A stretch of 64,000 nt of DNA, taken from Cynocephalus volans (Eukaryota; Chordata; Mammalia; Dermoptera; Cynocephalidae). The stretch lies in contig NC_084471.1 of NCBI RefSeq assembly GCF_027409185.1, positions 6,602,535-6,666,534 of the forward strand, in the 5' to 3' direction. Numbering within the stretch: position 1 is the first letter of the stretch; every line of letters begins with the position of its first letter. The position numbers and the translations under genes are program-made. Under the pieces are notes generated by a model. It did no database searches. It had not been told where the DNA came from and was given only the letters and a program-made list of their open reading frames with translations. Below are positions 35,841 to 47,480 of this stretch, piece after piece.

Positions 35841-37019
35841 TCCTTTCCTTTGTCGGGAGAATCGTACGTGTGCAGCTGGATTTATAGACCAACAGAAAAT
35901 GCATTTAGCTTTCATTCATTCGGCATTTCTGGAACGCCTACCAAGTGCCAGACGGGGTGCCAGGCCCAGGGGGTGAGGAGGGATGATTTGAAACAGGGCC
36001 CTGTCTGTGAGATTTGCAGTGTGTTTGTTGAGAATAGGGTTAAAAGCAGGAGAACAGAAGAAAAACAGGCATCTGAGACGGATCAGGAGGGCTTCCTGGA
36101 AGAGGTAACTTTTGGCTTGGATCCTGAAGGGTGTGTGGGTGCGTGCCAAGCAGGAGGAGGCACAGGGGGTCTCAGGGAGAGGATTGGCCTGAGGAAGGTC
36201 TCGCAGTGGGTCTCATGGGTGTGGCCTCCCAGAGGCATCTTCAAATTTTAATGTATGAAGGTTCCTTTGTTATTATTTGGCTTGACCTGTGGCTTTTTAC
36301 AAAGCCCTTTCAAATCCATTATCATCCATCACCCTCAGGCAGCCCGAGGCAATCCTCCATTTCCCTAAGGAGAGCTGAGCCCAGAGCAAGGAGGAGAGGT
36401 GGCCAGAGTCACAGCCAGGGGGCTGCTGAAACCCCAAGCTCTGGGTCAGATGGGCTCTAGGGGGGTAGCAGAGCAAGTGGAGTAAGCCATTGTGTGAAAA
36501 TCTCAACATTAAATCAAAGAACCACAGACACTCACACCAAAGTCTCGAAAGCCCCCTTGCTCCCTCCACCTGCTCCTTCATGGCTACAGCAGGGGCTGGT
36601 CCTAAGGACATGTGTCCTGGTGATGCCCTTGCTGGAGCCTCAGTCTCTGAATCCAGAAAGTGGGGCGATGGAGCCTCTCTCTGCCTGTTTGCAGGAAGCC
36701 TGGCACCATCACTGAGCCCCAGCAGGCCCCGGACCAGCAGGAGGCCAGCATGCCCTTCCAGGGGTTTGCCTCTCAGGGTCTTTGTTGTTTTAGATCATTT
36801 GTCAGGAATGTGCAGTAGCATGGGCAGGGTGTAGTTGCCCAGAATCTGATCCCTGGGACCATGAGGCCTTCTGGAATGAGCCGGGGCGCTGCTCTGAGGC
36901 CCATTGTCAGGGCAATGAGCCAGAGGGAGCCTCCCGGCGGCGCCGATCGATCCTTCCGCAAGAACAGCCTGGGATCACCGAGGATGTGCTGGGGCCCCAC
37001 CCAGGGCAAGGCTCCCCTC

Positions 37020-37190
37020 TGCTTGCTCCTCAGTCTGCAACCTTGGGCAAGTTATGTAACCTCTGGAGCCTCAGTTACTTCATCTGCAGAATGGGTTATT
37101 GTGAGAAGCGGATAAGATAAGTTTGCACGAAGTGCTTGGGTGCACATAGCGTGCATGCGGTACTGTCAGCTCTCTGTATTCTCACTCTGT
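37020..37190 (-). repeat. MIR SINE, antisense
   Basis: The words 'cttgggcaagttatgtaacc', 'tctggagcctcagttacttc' and 'atctgcagaatgggttattg' are in order. Confidence 0.8.
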
Positions 37191-37394
37191 TACTGTAACA
37201 CACTTCACTGTTACTCTGTTAATACTGCTGCAACCCTTCCCTGAAGCAGCCAGGCAGGAACCAAATCTGATCATCCCTGAAGAGCGGTTGCTGAATGAAT
37301 GAGGAAATGAATCAAGTAAGCAACTAGACCAGTAGCAGTAGGTCCTACTCAGTGCCACAGCAGCCACAGAACAGGGAGGCAATGGAGCCAGCTC

Positions 37395-37600
37395 TGGAGC
37401 CTGGGTTCCAATCTGGCTCCATCTCCTACTAGCAGCCAGTGTTGGGCTGTGCACGTCTCTGAGCCTCAGTGTGCTCACCTAAAAATGGGGATGGTGTCCG
37501 CCTCACAGGGTTCTTGCAAGAACTAAATGAATTCAGGTAATGTGCTTAGTGCAGACTGGCACACAGTAAGTTCTCAGTACGTGTGACTGGTATTATTGTC
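37395..37600 (-). repeat. near-full-length MIR SINE, antisense
   Basis: About 200 bases cover most of a MIR: 'gagcctgggttccaatctgg', 'cgtctctgagcctcagtgtg', 'ctcacagggttcttgcaaga', 'aggtaatgtgcttagtgcag' and 'tggtattattgtcacca'. Confidence 0.85.
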
Positions 37601-38564
37601 ACCACCACTACGTTTAATAACAAAAACACCAAGGAGGCACGGAAGCGGTGAAGGGTCAGAGAGTGTCTCTCTATCCTCAAAGGGTGGAGGCCACCTTGTT
37701 CCTAGGTTAGCTCTGTAGCCAGCCTGGCCCAGGCCTGGCATGCTTTGGACAGGTCTGCCCCCAAAGAAGGGGTGGATGAATGGAGGAACAAATGAGCGAG
37801 GGAGTGAATGAATGAATGAATGAATCGTGACCCTTAGGAAACATCACAAGCCTAAGGTCAGGGCAGCTCAGGAAGGGGCCGAGGGACTTGGGTAGAGGCG
37901 TCGTTTTGAGGATGTGAGCAACGAGGTGGGACGAGCTGTGTGGCTGGATGTGATCTCTCTTCCCTGAATGAATATTTGTTGACCGGGGATGGTGGCCTGA
38001 GTCGGGGTGCCCAGGCCGCTTGGTGTCCCCAGCAATTTGGTTCTGGGGCTGGACAGAGCTGAGTTCAGATGGGGGTTCCTCACCTGTAGCTCAGGGAAGT
38101 TCCTGTGCTGGTCTGCACCCCCTCTGCTCCCCCATAACAGGAGGAGAACACTGCCCCCCTTTGGGTGATTGCGGAGATAGCACGTAACAGCAAACTGCAA
38201 GTCAGGGGTTTGGGCTCCACACGTGGGTGCCAGGGCGGAGCTCGGGCGGATTTGGAGCAGGGCAGTGGTGCAGTGCGGGCAGAGTTCACGAAACACCAAC
38301 CTGGGCGCTGTCTGATCCTCTCCCAAGGGGGCTTGAGGCAAGGGGCAGGGAAGGGACAGAGGAGGGCACCTGGGACAGTGAGGCAGCACCTCCAACCTGT
38401 GGGCAGAATGAGGCCTGTGAGAGCCACAGATTGCCCCAGGATGGAGACGTTCTGCCCAGGCCCATGGAGCCCAACCTGCTAAGGAGACTCTCGCCCCTCA
38501 CTGTAGCCCTGTCCTGGGCACCTTGCAAACACCACCTTGTTTAATCCTCACAATACTCCGTGAG

Positions 38565-38690
38565 CAGGGACAGGCTAACCATTTCTGCCTGAGGTTCAGA
38601 GAAGCACAGTGACTTCCCCAAGGGCACACAGCTGCTAAGTAGCAAAGCCAGGATTGGGACCTGGAGGCTTCTGCTCTTTCTACTGGGTGA
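38565..38690 (+). repeat. MIR SINE fragment
   Basis: The words 'gaggttcagagaagcacagt', 'aagggcacacagctgctaag' and 'agcaaagccaggattgggac' mark a sense MIR. Confidence 0.75.
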
Positions 38691-41393
38691 GGCCGAATAC
38701 ACTTAGTGGTTAGGAGGGGAACTGGCATGGGAGCCCGGGGTCCCTGCACTCCTGTGCCCACCTCTCGCCACTGTGTGGCCTTGCCCAGCCACCTGTCTCC
38801 TGTCTGCCTCAGTTTCTTCCTCTGTGAAATGGATCCACAGCAGACCCTCCTGCATCGAGTCTGGGCCAGGATGACTGAGGGACCATGCAAAGCGCTCCAG
38901 ATGGGCAAGGCTTTTCCACTCATATGTCATTGCGATTAGAACTCCTTCTCTTTAGGGCAGAGAGACATGGGGTATTCAGCCCTTTGGGGAGGGCCTGGGG
39001 TGTGTAGGAGCTGGGAGGAACTGGGGTTACTGGTGCTCCATCTGGGCCGGGAGGGTGAGGCAGGCAGGGTCTTTAATATCCAGAGTCTGGCTTCCCCTGC
39101 TGCCTGTGGCTTGGTGAGTGTCAGGCAGGGGGGACACGCCACTGTCCAGGCCTTGTCATGTGTTTTTGCATGCCTGAGATGGCACCCAGGGCTTGCCCTG
39201 TTGGGCTCACGGTCTGTGGGGGCACGGAGGCATGGTCTCCTGTTCTGCCCAAGGCCTGAATCCTTTTGTGAGGGAACGCACGGGTGTGGGTGACCACAGA
39301 GGGTGGGAAGCAATCCTGCCTACGGAGAAGGGGCCTAGCATCAAGGAGGCCTTCCCAGAGGAGGTGGCACCCGAGGAGGTGGAGTATGAGTTGACAAGGT
39401 TGACGAGCAAGGGGGTGGGGGGGACATTCGGGGCAGAGGAAACGATGTATTATAGAGCCCCTGGGAATGAGTTTGGGAAATTTCCAGTACTTCAGCATGG
39501 CTGCCCCGTGGCGTATGTGGAAAGCTGGGCAGATGCTGAGGCTGCAAAGTCTGATCTCTGAGGACTCTGGCGAGTTACAGAGTTTGGACTTTACCTTGTA
39601 GACCCGGGATGGCAGATGTGTGGCTTGAGCGCCACCACCTCCCACTTCTGTGCCCAGGGAAGACATTGCTAATCAGTCCATCGTAGCAGGACCCCAGGCA
39701 GCCCCGTCGTGTGGGTGCCTGAGATGACACCTGTCTGCCCTCGCTGCTGTGAACAGGGATGAGGATGCGCCTTCACAGTTGCTGGTGGTGTGACTCAGCC
39801 CAGCTCCCAAAATGCCCTTCTGATGGCAAAGGAAGGCAGGTTGCCACCAGCCTTACCTTCCAGGGGCGGGATGTTTCCAGGGGGCCCCTGGGATGAGGAC
39901 TGCCTGGGAGCTCAGACCCCTCCCACCTAGGGCCCGCTGCTTGTCCGTCACCTGCAAGTCCCCAGGCCGCGGGGGAGCCCAGGAATAGCCTTGGACGTCC
40001 AGCTGGAGCCTGGCCAAGGGGTGGGTCACAGGGGGAGGGCCGTGGCCTAGAAGAATTCTGGGCAGGACTAGGGAAAGATTAGGAGACTTCTCTCCTGGAA
40101 TTCAAACAATTGGACAATCTGTTCTGGATCGATTTAGAAGCAGTGGAGTGAAAAAAAAAAATCAGAAAATACAGTGTGAAAGCTATTTTCTGTCCCTCTC
40201 AGCTCAGTTGGGAAGAGGGATGAGCTGGAGTTTATTTGTGGACTGTCCAAGGCCGCGGACGGGGCCTCTCACCTCACCGCCCCCTCCCACGCCTGCTGCT
40301 CTCTCTCCACGCCCAGTGCTGGGCTGGGCAACTGGGGGTCTCGAAGGGGCATCAGCCCTGGCTCCAGGCTCGAGAGCCAACAGCCTACAGGGGCCTCAGA
40401 CGTGGACATGGCTGAAGTCGGACCTCTGTGTTCTGAAAGTCTCCCTGAGGGTGCAGACACCCTTCTGTACCCTTCTGCACCCTTCTGTGCAGAGAATGGC
40501 CCCCTCCCTCCCTCTCCACCAGACCAGGGCATCTCTACGCCAAGGATGGGGTGCATCTGTCCAGTTCACTCCTGTACCCCTGGGGCGCAGGGCCTGGAAT
40601 CGGGACTGGCACGTAGTAGGTGCTCAGTAAAAGTTTCCTGCCTAAATGATAAGATAGAAGGAAGGGGGCAGGGAGGAAGGAAGAAAGGAAACTGAGGCTT
40701 TGAATGAAGCGAACTGCCCATGGTCACATGGTCTGTTAGTGGTGGAGATGGGACTGGAACCAGATCTGTCACCACCAAGACCTGGATTTCCCCCACCCCC
40801 ACCTGTCCCTGGGGCCCAGTGCTAGGTCTGACACATTTGGGGGCCTCCCACGCCAATGACCCCTTTCTTTCCTGGGTGCAGTCCATCGCACTCCTCCCAA
40901 CACGACTCCTACACTTAATCTTTCACGACTTGAGCCAAATGCTGATTGTTTTAAAATAAGCATGTTTGGTGTGGGGCCAGACCAGAGTGGGGGAGGGGCA
41001 GGGGTGCAGGAAGCCAGAGCTTTCCACCCGGTCCAGGTGCTCCCCAGGGGGAGTGGGCTCCCTCGGCTGTGGGAGTTCAACCAGGGGCTGGATCTGCCAG
41101 GATGTTGTGGGTGTGCGGACATCCAGCACCCATGGGAAATGGGACCGGCTGATTCCCAAAAGGGTCTCTTCTCCAAAAGTAGCACACTAACTACCCCTGC
41201 ATAATACTGTTTACCCAGATGTCAACCCATGCTATAAAATATAGCCATTTTGTCCCCTTTATAAGGGATTCATTTTTGAGAAGCAGGAAGCCCACCGGGG
41301 CATCGCCTCTGGCCTGCAGACGACTCAAATGATAAAGGCACCTCTTCCTAGCAGGACGCTCTGTTCCTGGAATCCCACCCCCCCAAGGTGGAC

Positions 41394-41605
41394 TGGGTGG
41401 GTGGGTGGTGGGTCTGAGTGCGGGGTCCTCCCCTGGACAGGGGCCTGTGCTTTGCCCCTCGATCCCTGATTCCTCTGAAGCACCTTTGGTATCAGGAGGT
41501 GGGTGGGTGGGTGGTGGGTCTGAGTGCAGGGTCCTCCCCTGGACAGGGGCCTGTGCTTTGCCCCTCGATCCCTGATTCCTCTGAAGCACCTTTGGTATCA
41601 GGAGG
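41394..41605 (+). repeat. 106-bp tandem duplication with paired G-quadruplex motifs
   Basis: Unit 1 (41394-41499) and unit 2 (41500-41605) are identical except for one clear substitution (gcggggtcc in the first, gcagggtcc in the second). Each unit opens with four GGG runs (41395-41412 and 41501-41518), which meet the usual intramolecular G-quadruplex pattern. The near identity points to a recent duplication or an assembly duplication. Confidence 0.92.
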
Positions 41606-42814
41606 CTGCAGCAAAGTCCACCTGGGGAGTGGTCCGAGGGCTCTTGGGAGACACATTCATTAGCTGTTCTTTTGTTTCTAAAGGGCAAACTCAGGATTAG
41701 AATGGATCTCTAATTTGGGGGTGACTGAACAGAAGAGAGATTAAACAGAGAAAGTGGTGGCTGGTGCTTATTCTGCTGCCCAGGAGCCTCTGACCTGGGC
41801 AGGACGCGGGTGAGCCCCGGCCCTGGGGAGGAGGGGTAACGGGCAGAACAGAAACGCGCCCCTAGGACTCTGGATCCGGATCGTTTCCGCTTACCAGTGA
41901 AGTGGCTCAGACCAGTTTGGTCTGATTCCAGGGCCAGGCTCCTAATGCACCTAATGATCCCGGCTAGGATGACCTCGGGCTGAGATCTGGGCTTCCCCCG
42001 GATGTCCTAAGACAGTGCAATGCTGCCGTCATGTGTACCTGGCAAGGACTCAGGGAGTCTATGTCAGAGTGGGTCACAACTCTAAGTCTGGTGTCTGGTT
42101 TGGGGGCATAGATGAGAGGGGGGTCTTCCCTCTCTCCTTGCCCTTCCACACCCCCTGCCCCTCACACCAATCCAGAGGCTCATCTTTCCTGAGCAATCAG
42201 CTGTGGGAAGGGCCAGCAGAGGAAAGCAGCAAAGCCAAGAGGGGGGACACAGGGCTGGGAGCTGCTGAGGAGTTCCGTTTCAGGCATGGCAAGTTTGGGG
42301 TGCCAGGGCCCTCAGAAGTAGAGACCACTGGAAGGAGGCCATCGTCTGCTCAGGTCCGGGCCTGGGACAGCTGGTGGGGCCAGCAAGGGTTTGCAAGTGC
42401 GGGAAGCTGGCTGACAGCAACCTCCCGTCACCTTTAGAAGTGCCTGTTTTCCTCACTGTCCAATTGCTGCCCCCAGAAAGTCCTGCTGGGTGTGGATTGC
42501 CCTGAGTAAGGCCGGCCTGGCTCACCGTGTGCCTGTGTGGCTGACCGGGCCCCAGCCATCCGTGGGGCAGCTGGCACTCCTGGAGAGGCATCCAGTCCCG
42601 CCTTGCTCCCAGCGGCTGCTGGTTCACCACCCACCCAGCAGCTTTGGTGCCAATTATGAGAGTGTGGGCAGGAGGCTTGTTAACCCCCAGAAGTGGAGCT
42701 GGGTCCAGGGGGTGACACAGGTGGACGTGGGACCTCCAGGCCGGCGGTGGGGTGTTAAGAGCGCCAGGTCAGGCTGCGGGAGCTGGCTCTGCACCATCCC
42801 TGTGGTCTCAGCTG
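41606..42814 (+). other. intronic sequence, no exon seen
   Basis: Nothing recognised as an exon or clear repeat. Confidence 0.4.
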
Positions 42815-42965
42815 AGGCTCCATTTGCATAATTTTGAAGTTGATTGGCCTAAAGGCAACTTCGCTTAATCACAGCTGACAAGTCTCTGGTTGGAACAGCA
42901 GCTGCTGCCAATTAGCCGCATGGGTGCCTTGGTTAGTTATAACTCCTTCAGCAGTACCCTCCCCA
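42815..42965. promoter_or_regulatory. candidate intronic enhancer with octamer and NFI-like motif
   Basis: A compact unique block with a POU octamer ATTTGCAT (42822-42829). It also has an NFI-like pair, TTGGC at 42844-42848 and GGCAA at 42854-42858, spaced by five bases (one mismatch from the palindrome). Two CAGCTG-type E-box words and a CAATTAG homeodomain word follow. No repeat family is recognised. Regulatory function is inferred. Confidence 0.35.
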
Positions 42966-43069
42966 GCATGCTCCTCCTGCCAGCCCCCTTAGCTGCTTCA
43001 GAAGGAACCAGTAGGGCCAGGTAGCTGCCTGGAGAACCTGCTGCATGCTCCCAGTGTGAACTCCAGCCC

Positions 43070-43215
43070 AGGGCTTCTCAAAGTTGCAGGGGCTGGGGAT
43101 GGGGAACGGGTTAGGGTACAGCCTCTGATTCGGTGGGCAGGGTAGCCGAGAGCCTGCATTTCCACCGGGCTCCCAGAGACACAGGCTGCTGGTCTGTGGA
43201 CTGATTTAGGTTAGC
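43070..43215. mobile_element. diverged MER5A/MER20-like hAT relic
   Basis: It begins with 'cagggcttctcaaagttg' and continues with 'ctctgattcggtgggcaggg', 'gcctgcatttccaccgggct' and 'gctgctggtctgtgga'. This is the layout of short non-autonomous hAT-Charlie elements. Family assignment is uncertain. Confidence 0.5.
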
Positions 43216-43224
43216 AACACTCTA

Positions 43225-43405
43225 GCCCAGGGGATTGCAAAGCGGGGCTGCCTGTTTGTGTTAATAAAGTTTTATTGGAACACAGTATCGCCCATTCATG
43301 TGGTAGTGTCCATAGCTGCTTTCTGCCTACAACAGCAGAGCTGGCCTGCAAAGCTGGTGGTATTTGCTATCTGGTCCTTTACAGAAAGAGTTTCCTGATC
43401 TCTGA
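43225..43405 (+). mobile_element. MER-type non-autonomous DNA transposon relic
   Basis: It contains the well-known words 'ttaataaagttttattggaa', 'cacagtatcgcccattcatg', 'catagctgctttctgcctac' and 'ctggtcctttacagaaagag'. These match a common short hAT-group MER element whose exact family name I do not assert. Confidence 0.7.
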
Positions 43406-43600
43406 TCTAGCCCAGTGGTTCTTGAACTTGAGAGGGCATGAACTTGAAAGTTGCAGATCCTTGCCCCCTTGCTGGCTTTGATCCAGTAGGTCTGTGGGGA
43501 CCAAGATGCTACATTTGTAACCAGCACCCAAGTGAGGCACACGACCACATTCCAACCACCAGCGTCCAGCCACCTCCAGGAATCTCTCCATTCATCTTGG
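43406..43600. mobile_element. MER5A-like hAT relic
   Basis: It opens with 'cccagtggttcttgaacttg', a hAT-Charlie terminal word, and carries 'ttgatccagtaggtctgtgg' and 'caagatgctacatttgtaac' inside. The distal end is decayed. It directly abuts the preceding MER element. Confidence 0.55.
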
Positions 43601-44589
43601 CCTACCGTGGGTACCATTCCCATTAGACAGATGTGGAAACTGAGGCTGAGAGGGGTCACTCGCTTGTCCAAGGGCCCAAGCTAGTAAGCTTTGGCTCTTT
43701 CCTACCACATACTGCATCCTTGGCCAGGTAGCCCATCCGCCACACCCCAGCTGGATTACCTGGTTTGATCGGTTCCAAACCTGGATTCCACACTGGGATG
43801 TGCTGTTAGTAACAGCAACACCTTGGGCCAGTCACAGAATGACATCATGCACCTTGGGTTGTGGGAGTGTAATCAGTGGGAGACCAGGTCTGTCAAGGGC
43901 ACTGTGGAAGGCACTTACACCTACCGGGGGACTGCCTCCTCCCCGCAACATGTGTAGAGTGGCTTGCAGTTGGTGACGCCTTTAGTTATCAGCACCTGTT
44001 TAGGTGTCACCTACTCCACTCCCTGCCCACCTGAGGCCAGGTAACGACCAGCCATGAGACCATGAACAAGGCAGTAACTCATGCAGAACCCTCACACACT
44101 CTTCCTCTCCGTATCTTCCCCGTGACCTGGGAGGTGGTTGGGGAGGGGCAAGGCACCTGGGTTCAGAGGAAGAAGCCAGGCCTCCCAGAGGTCAGGTGAG
44201 TGAGAGGTGGCGTTGCGATTATGTGGCTTGGGTTACGACAGGTGGCTCCACCAGGTCAGGTCAAAACACTGAAATACAAGAGGATGTTTTATGACCCAGC
44301 ATCCCCAATTTACAGATGAGGAAACCAAGGCAGAGAGTTTATGATCAGGAAGTCCTCAAAGGGACAGCTTGTCTGGAGCTCTCTAGGAGGAGGCTGGAAA
44401 TACACACGGAGACAATTCTTACTGGAATCAGAAAATCCCAGGACCAGGTCCAGGAGCCTGGGACTGGAAACCAGAGGAAATGCAGCCTTCCCAGGGACCA
44501 CCAGCAATGCCAAGGGAGCCCCTGCAGACCCCACCCAGGCCTGGGTGTTGGCCTCAGCTGTCTGCAGGATGAGTCTGCTTGCAATTGAT
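43601..44589 (+). other. intronic sequence, MIR traces, no exon
   Basis: MIR words occur near 43630 ('gacagatgtggaaactgagg') and 44310 ('ttacagatgaggaaaccaag'). No exon recognised. Confidence 0.4.
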
Positions 44590-44960
44590 GGGGGAAGGAG
44601 GCTGTAATAATTATTTTTATTTATATATATATTTTGTAAACATTGATATCATATTTTATTTTCTGGAAAGCCCCTCTCCCTGTTTCCTGGTCTCCATTGC
44701 ACTTCGTGCCAAACCCTCTTTGTTAACTTGTTTGTTTGTTAATAAGATAATAGACATCCTCGAGCCCTCCCCCACAGCATGTGGGCTGGAACATGAGCCC
44801 CTGTGTGCACCCCCAGGGCCCACCGCCCTGTGTACCCCCACTTCTCTCGGTGTGCCTCGTCACGGTTATAGGCGTTCTTAAAAAGCAATTATTTTCACGG
44901 TTCTTTTTGGCCTTATAAAAAGTGTGTCATGCTGAATTTGACCTTTGGGGACTCCTCTCC
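44590..44960. promoter_or_regulatory. candidate intronic element with forkhead-type motifs
   Basis: AT-rich unique-looking DNA with 'ctgtaataattatttttatt', 'gtaaacattgatatc', GTTAAC at 44722-44727 followed by repeated TGTT forkhead-type words, and 'aataagataatag'. Further on come 'agcaattattttcacgg' and 'ccttataaaaagtg'. It may be a conserved element, or in part an old repeat. Function is inferred. Confidence 0.28.
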
Positions 44961-45179
44961 CAGCCTTGGATTGCTGAGATGTCACGGGACATTTGGTGTG
45001 GCTGTGGTTCATTTTGATAGCTGTGGTGTGTCCCGGCATCTTCCCATAGCACGATACACTTTCCCGTTTACCCATTTGCGCTGTCCACAGGGATTTCCCC
45101 TCAGAACCAGAGCCACTGGGGACATCCCAGTGCCTGGTGCGCCAGGGCCTGTGCCCAGCTGAAGGGGTATTGGTGCCAT

Positions 45180-45183
<4 letters not shown>

Positions 45184-45224
<41 letters not shown>
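45184..45224 (+). repeat. (CA)n microsatellite
   Basis: About 20 uninterrupted CA units. It is likely polymorphic. The open frames reading through it are artefacts. Confidence 0.97.
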
Positions 45225-45225
<1 letters not shown>

Positions 45226-45499
45226 CAGTCTCTGGGGTGAGGACCCATTGTGTGCAAGAGGATGGAGTAAAATTAGCCTCCCCCGGGCCCACCGGAGCTT
45301 GGTGTGGGGTCATCTTTCCTCCAGGTGCCCCTTGCCCTGGCAGGATGGTCTTTACTGTGGTTCCAACCTTTGTCAAACGTGAATAAAAAGGATTCTTACT
45401 TTGTAGTGTAGTTGAGAGGAGTAAATGTAATTGACACCTCCACGCTTTCACATGTCATCGGTGCTCACGATCTGGCGCGCAGGAGGTTTGCTTTGAACA

Positions 45500-45600
45500 G
45501 TAATAGGCCAGGCTCAGAGGGGCCAAGGGACTTGCTCAGGGCCACACAGCTGAGAAGTGGCAGAACTGGGGCTCGAATCCATGTTCAGACCCCGAGCTCA
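45500..45600 (+). repeat. MIR SINE fragment
   Basis: The words 'gacttgctcagggccacaca', 'gctgagaagtggcagaactg' and 'gggctcgaatccatgttcag' are in order. Confidence 0.8.
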
Positions 45601-45729
45601 GAGCCCTTCCATTCTCTAACGCTGTGCCAAGTCTCAGACAAGAGGCAGGGAGGCATTTTGCATGTCTTGGTCCTTCGGCTGGGGACACCCTCCCCACTTT
45701 CCTACTCTTCCTTCAGGAGTGCACTGCCA

Positions 45730-45860
45730 GACACCCTGGCTTTTGAGTCCCAGCTCTTCCACAAACTAGGACAAGTTACTTAAACTCTCTGTGCCTCAGT
45801 CTTCTCATCTGTAAATTGGGGATAATCACACTACTCATGAGTATTAAATAAATACCCTCC
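45730..45860 (-). repeat. MIR SINE, antisense
   Basis: The words 'gacaagttacttaaactctc', 'tgtgcctcagtcttctcatc' and 'tgtaaattggggataatcac' identify an antisense MIR. Confidence 0.85.
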
Positions 45861-47394
45861 CTTGCCCCTATCCCAGCACACTGCATCAGGCACTTCTGGG
45901 CCCCCATGGCCCCATCACAGCACCCGTCCCTCTGGGCTGCCACTATCTGTCTGCATTGTGGCTACAGAAGGGGCACCCAGGCCAGTCTGAATTTGGCACT
46001 TTGTCGGCCAAAAGGGACAAAAAAGGAAGTTTATCTCTGGCCTGGTTCAGGATAGGCAGGATTCCAGGGAAGGGAGGGAGAGAGGGGAGAGCTGGCCTCT
46101 TTTGTGGCCCGGCTTTACATGCCACCCAGAAGCTGCAGTGCTGGCCAGGATGGAGATGGCAGGGGTTCCGAGATGCGCAAAGGCCCGGGAGTGAGAGTGC
46201 CCAGGACGGGGGAGATATGGCCACAGAGGCCAACTGGCACCCCTGGGCCATGTTCAGATGGTCATGGAAGCTACTGGTGTGTCCCAAACAGTGGTAGGTC
46301 TGGGCGGCCCTCCCCAGCGGAGGGGACCCTCTGCTGCTGGGTGGGGGTGGGCCAGAGGAGGCATGCGAAGGGAGTGACAGCCAGAAGCGTCAGCCTAGCG
46401 TGGAGTCAGGTGGAGTCTGAGCTGCTGTCTCACTGTGGGCTTTGGGCAGATCCCTCCAGGTTCTCGGTTTCCTTCCTCAAGGGCCAACACGATGCCGTTT
46501 ATTTCACCGCTGCGTCTCACCAGGGAGGTGCCTGGCATGGAGGACGGGCTCACGTGTGGTGTCCCTCCCCCCATTTGACCCGCAGGTCTGAGGGCATGGG
46601 AGGGAATACACACAGATTATGCTGCACACTGATCAAGCTGCGGCCCTGCAGCCCAGTGGCCTGGGTCTGAAGCCCAACTCGGCCGCGTCCTAGCCATGAC
46701 ATCTCTTAGGGAATATCCCCCGTCTTGCTCACCTGTAAAATGGGACTCTTGCTGGGGAGCCTGGTGTGTGGAGAGGACTGCAGGACAGTCACGGTTATCA
46801 TTGGCCTGGCAGGTGGTGGCCCTAGGGTCCAGGCTGGAGCTGGGTTCACAGGACCAACCCCTCCCCGCCCCAGAAGAACAAGCTGAATTCTTCTCAGCAC
46901 GCATGGGCCAGCCCGTGCTGGGAACCGCTCCTTTGCCTATACAAGGCCTGACCAAGCTGCTCTCCCTTTCTTGGGTTGTAGGGTTGATGGCCATCAAGAG
47001 CAAGGGAAGAGGCAGTAACCACAGAGGGACAGTGAATAGTGGCTGTAGGGGGGTCTCTGGCCCTTTAGTCACAGAACAGGACAGACAAGGAATGTCCTGT
47101 GGAAGGGTCCAGATCCATGCTGCACACAGGCACAAATTCCTTCATAGATCCACGTTCCTCCAACTCCGGCTGAGCCAGCTGCACACCAGACCAGACTGGG
47201 TTTTGGGGTCCCTGCCCTGCACAAGCTTGGGAGAAGTCAGGCTGCAACGCAAAGTGACCCTCGGTCACAAAAGAATGGGAGGGGGCCACAGTAAAGACCA
47301 TGCTTGGGGACAGGGTGAGGGAGAGCAGGCTCTGCACAAAGAGGGGCAGGAGCCCTGTGGGGGATGCAGAGACACTTGCGCCTGACCGCCTGGT

Positions 47395-47480
47395 CAGGTC
47401 CCAGCTCTACCACCCACCTGCTATGTGACCTTGGGCAGGTTGCTGACCATCTCTGTGACTCAGTGTCCTCCTGTCAAGAG
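47395..47480 (-). repeat. MIR SINE fragment, antisense
   Basis: The words 'cacctgctatgtgaccttgg', 'gcaggttgctgaccatctct' and 'gtgactcagtgtcctcctgt' are in order. Confidence 0.75.

Larger units (their letters stand above)
35841..41393 (+). other. intronic sequence, no exon seen
   Basis: No coding exon recognised. It contains antisense MIRs at 37020-37190 and 37395-37600, a sense MIR at 38565-38690, an (AATG)n stretch at 37805-37826 and other diverged repeats. Confidence 0.45.
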
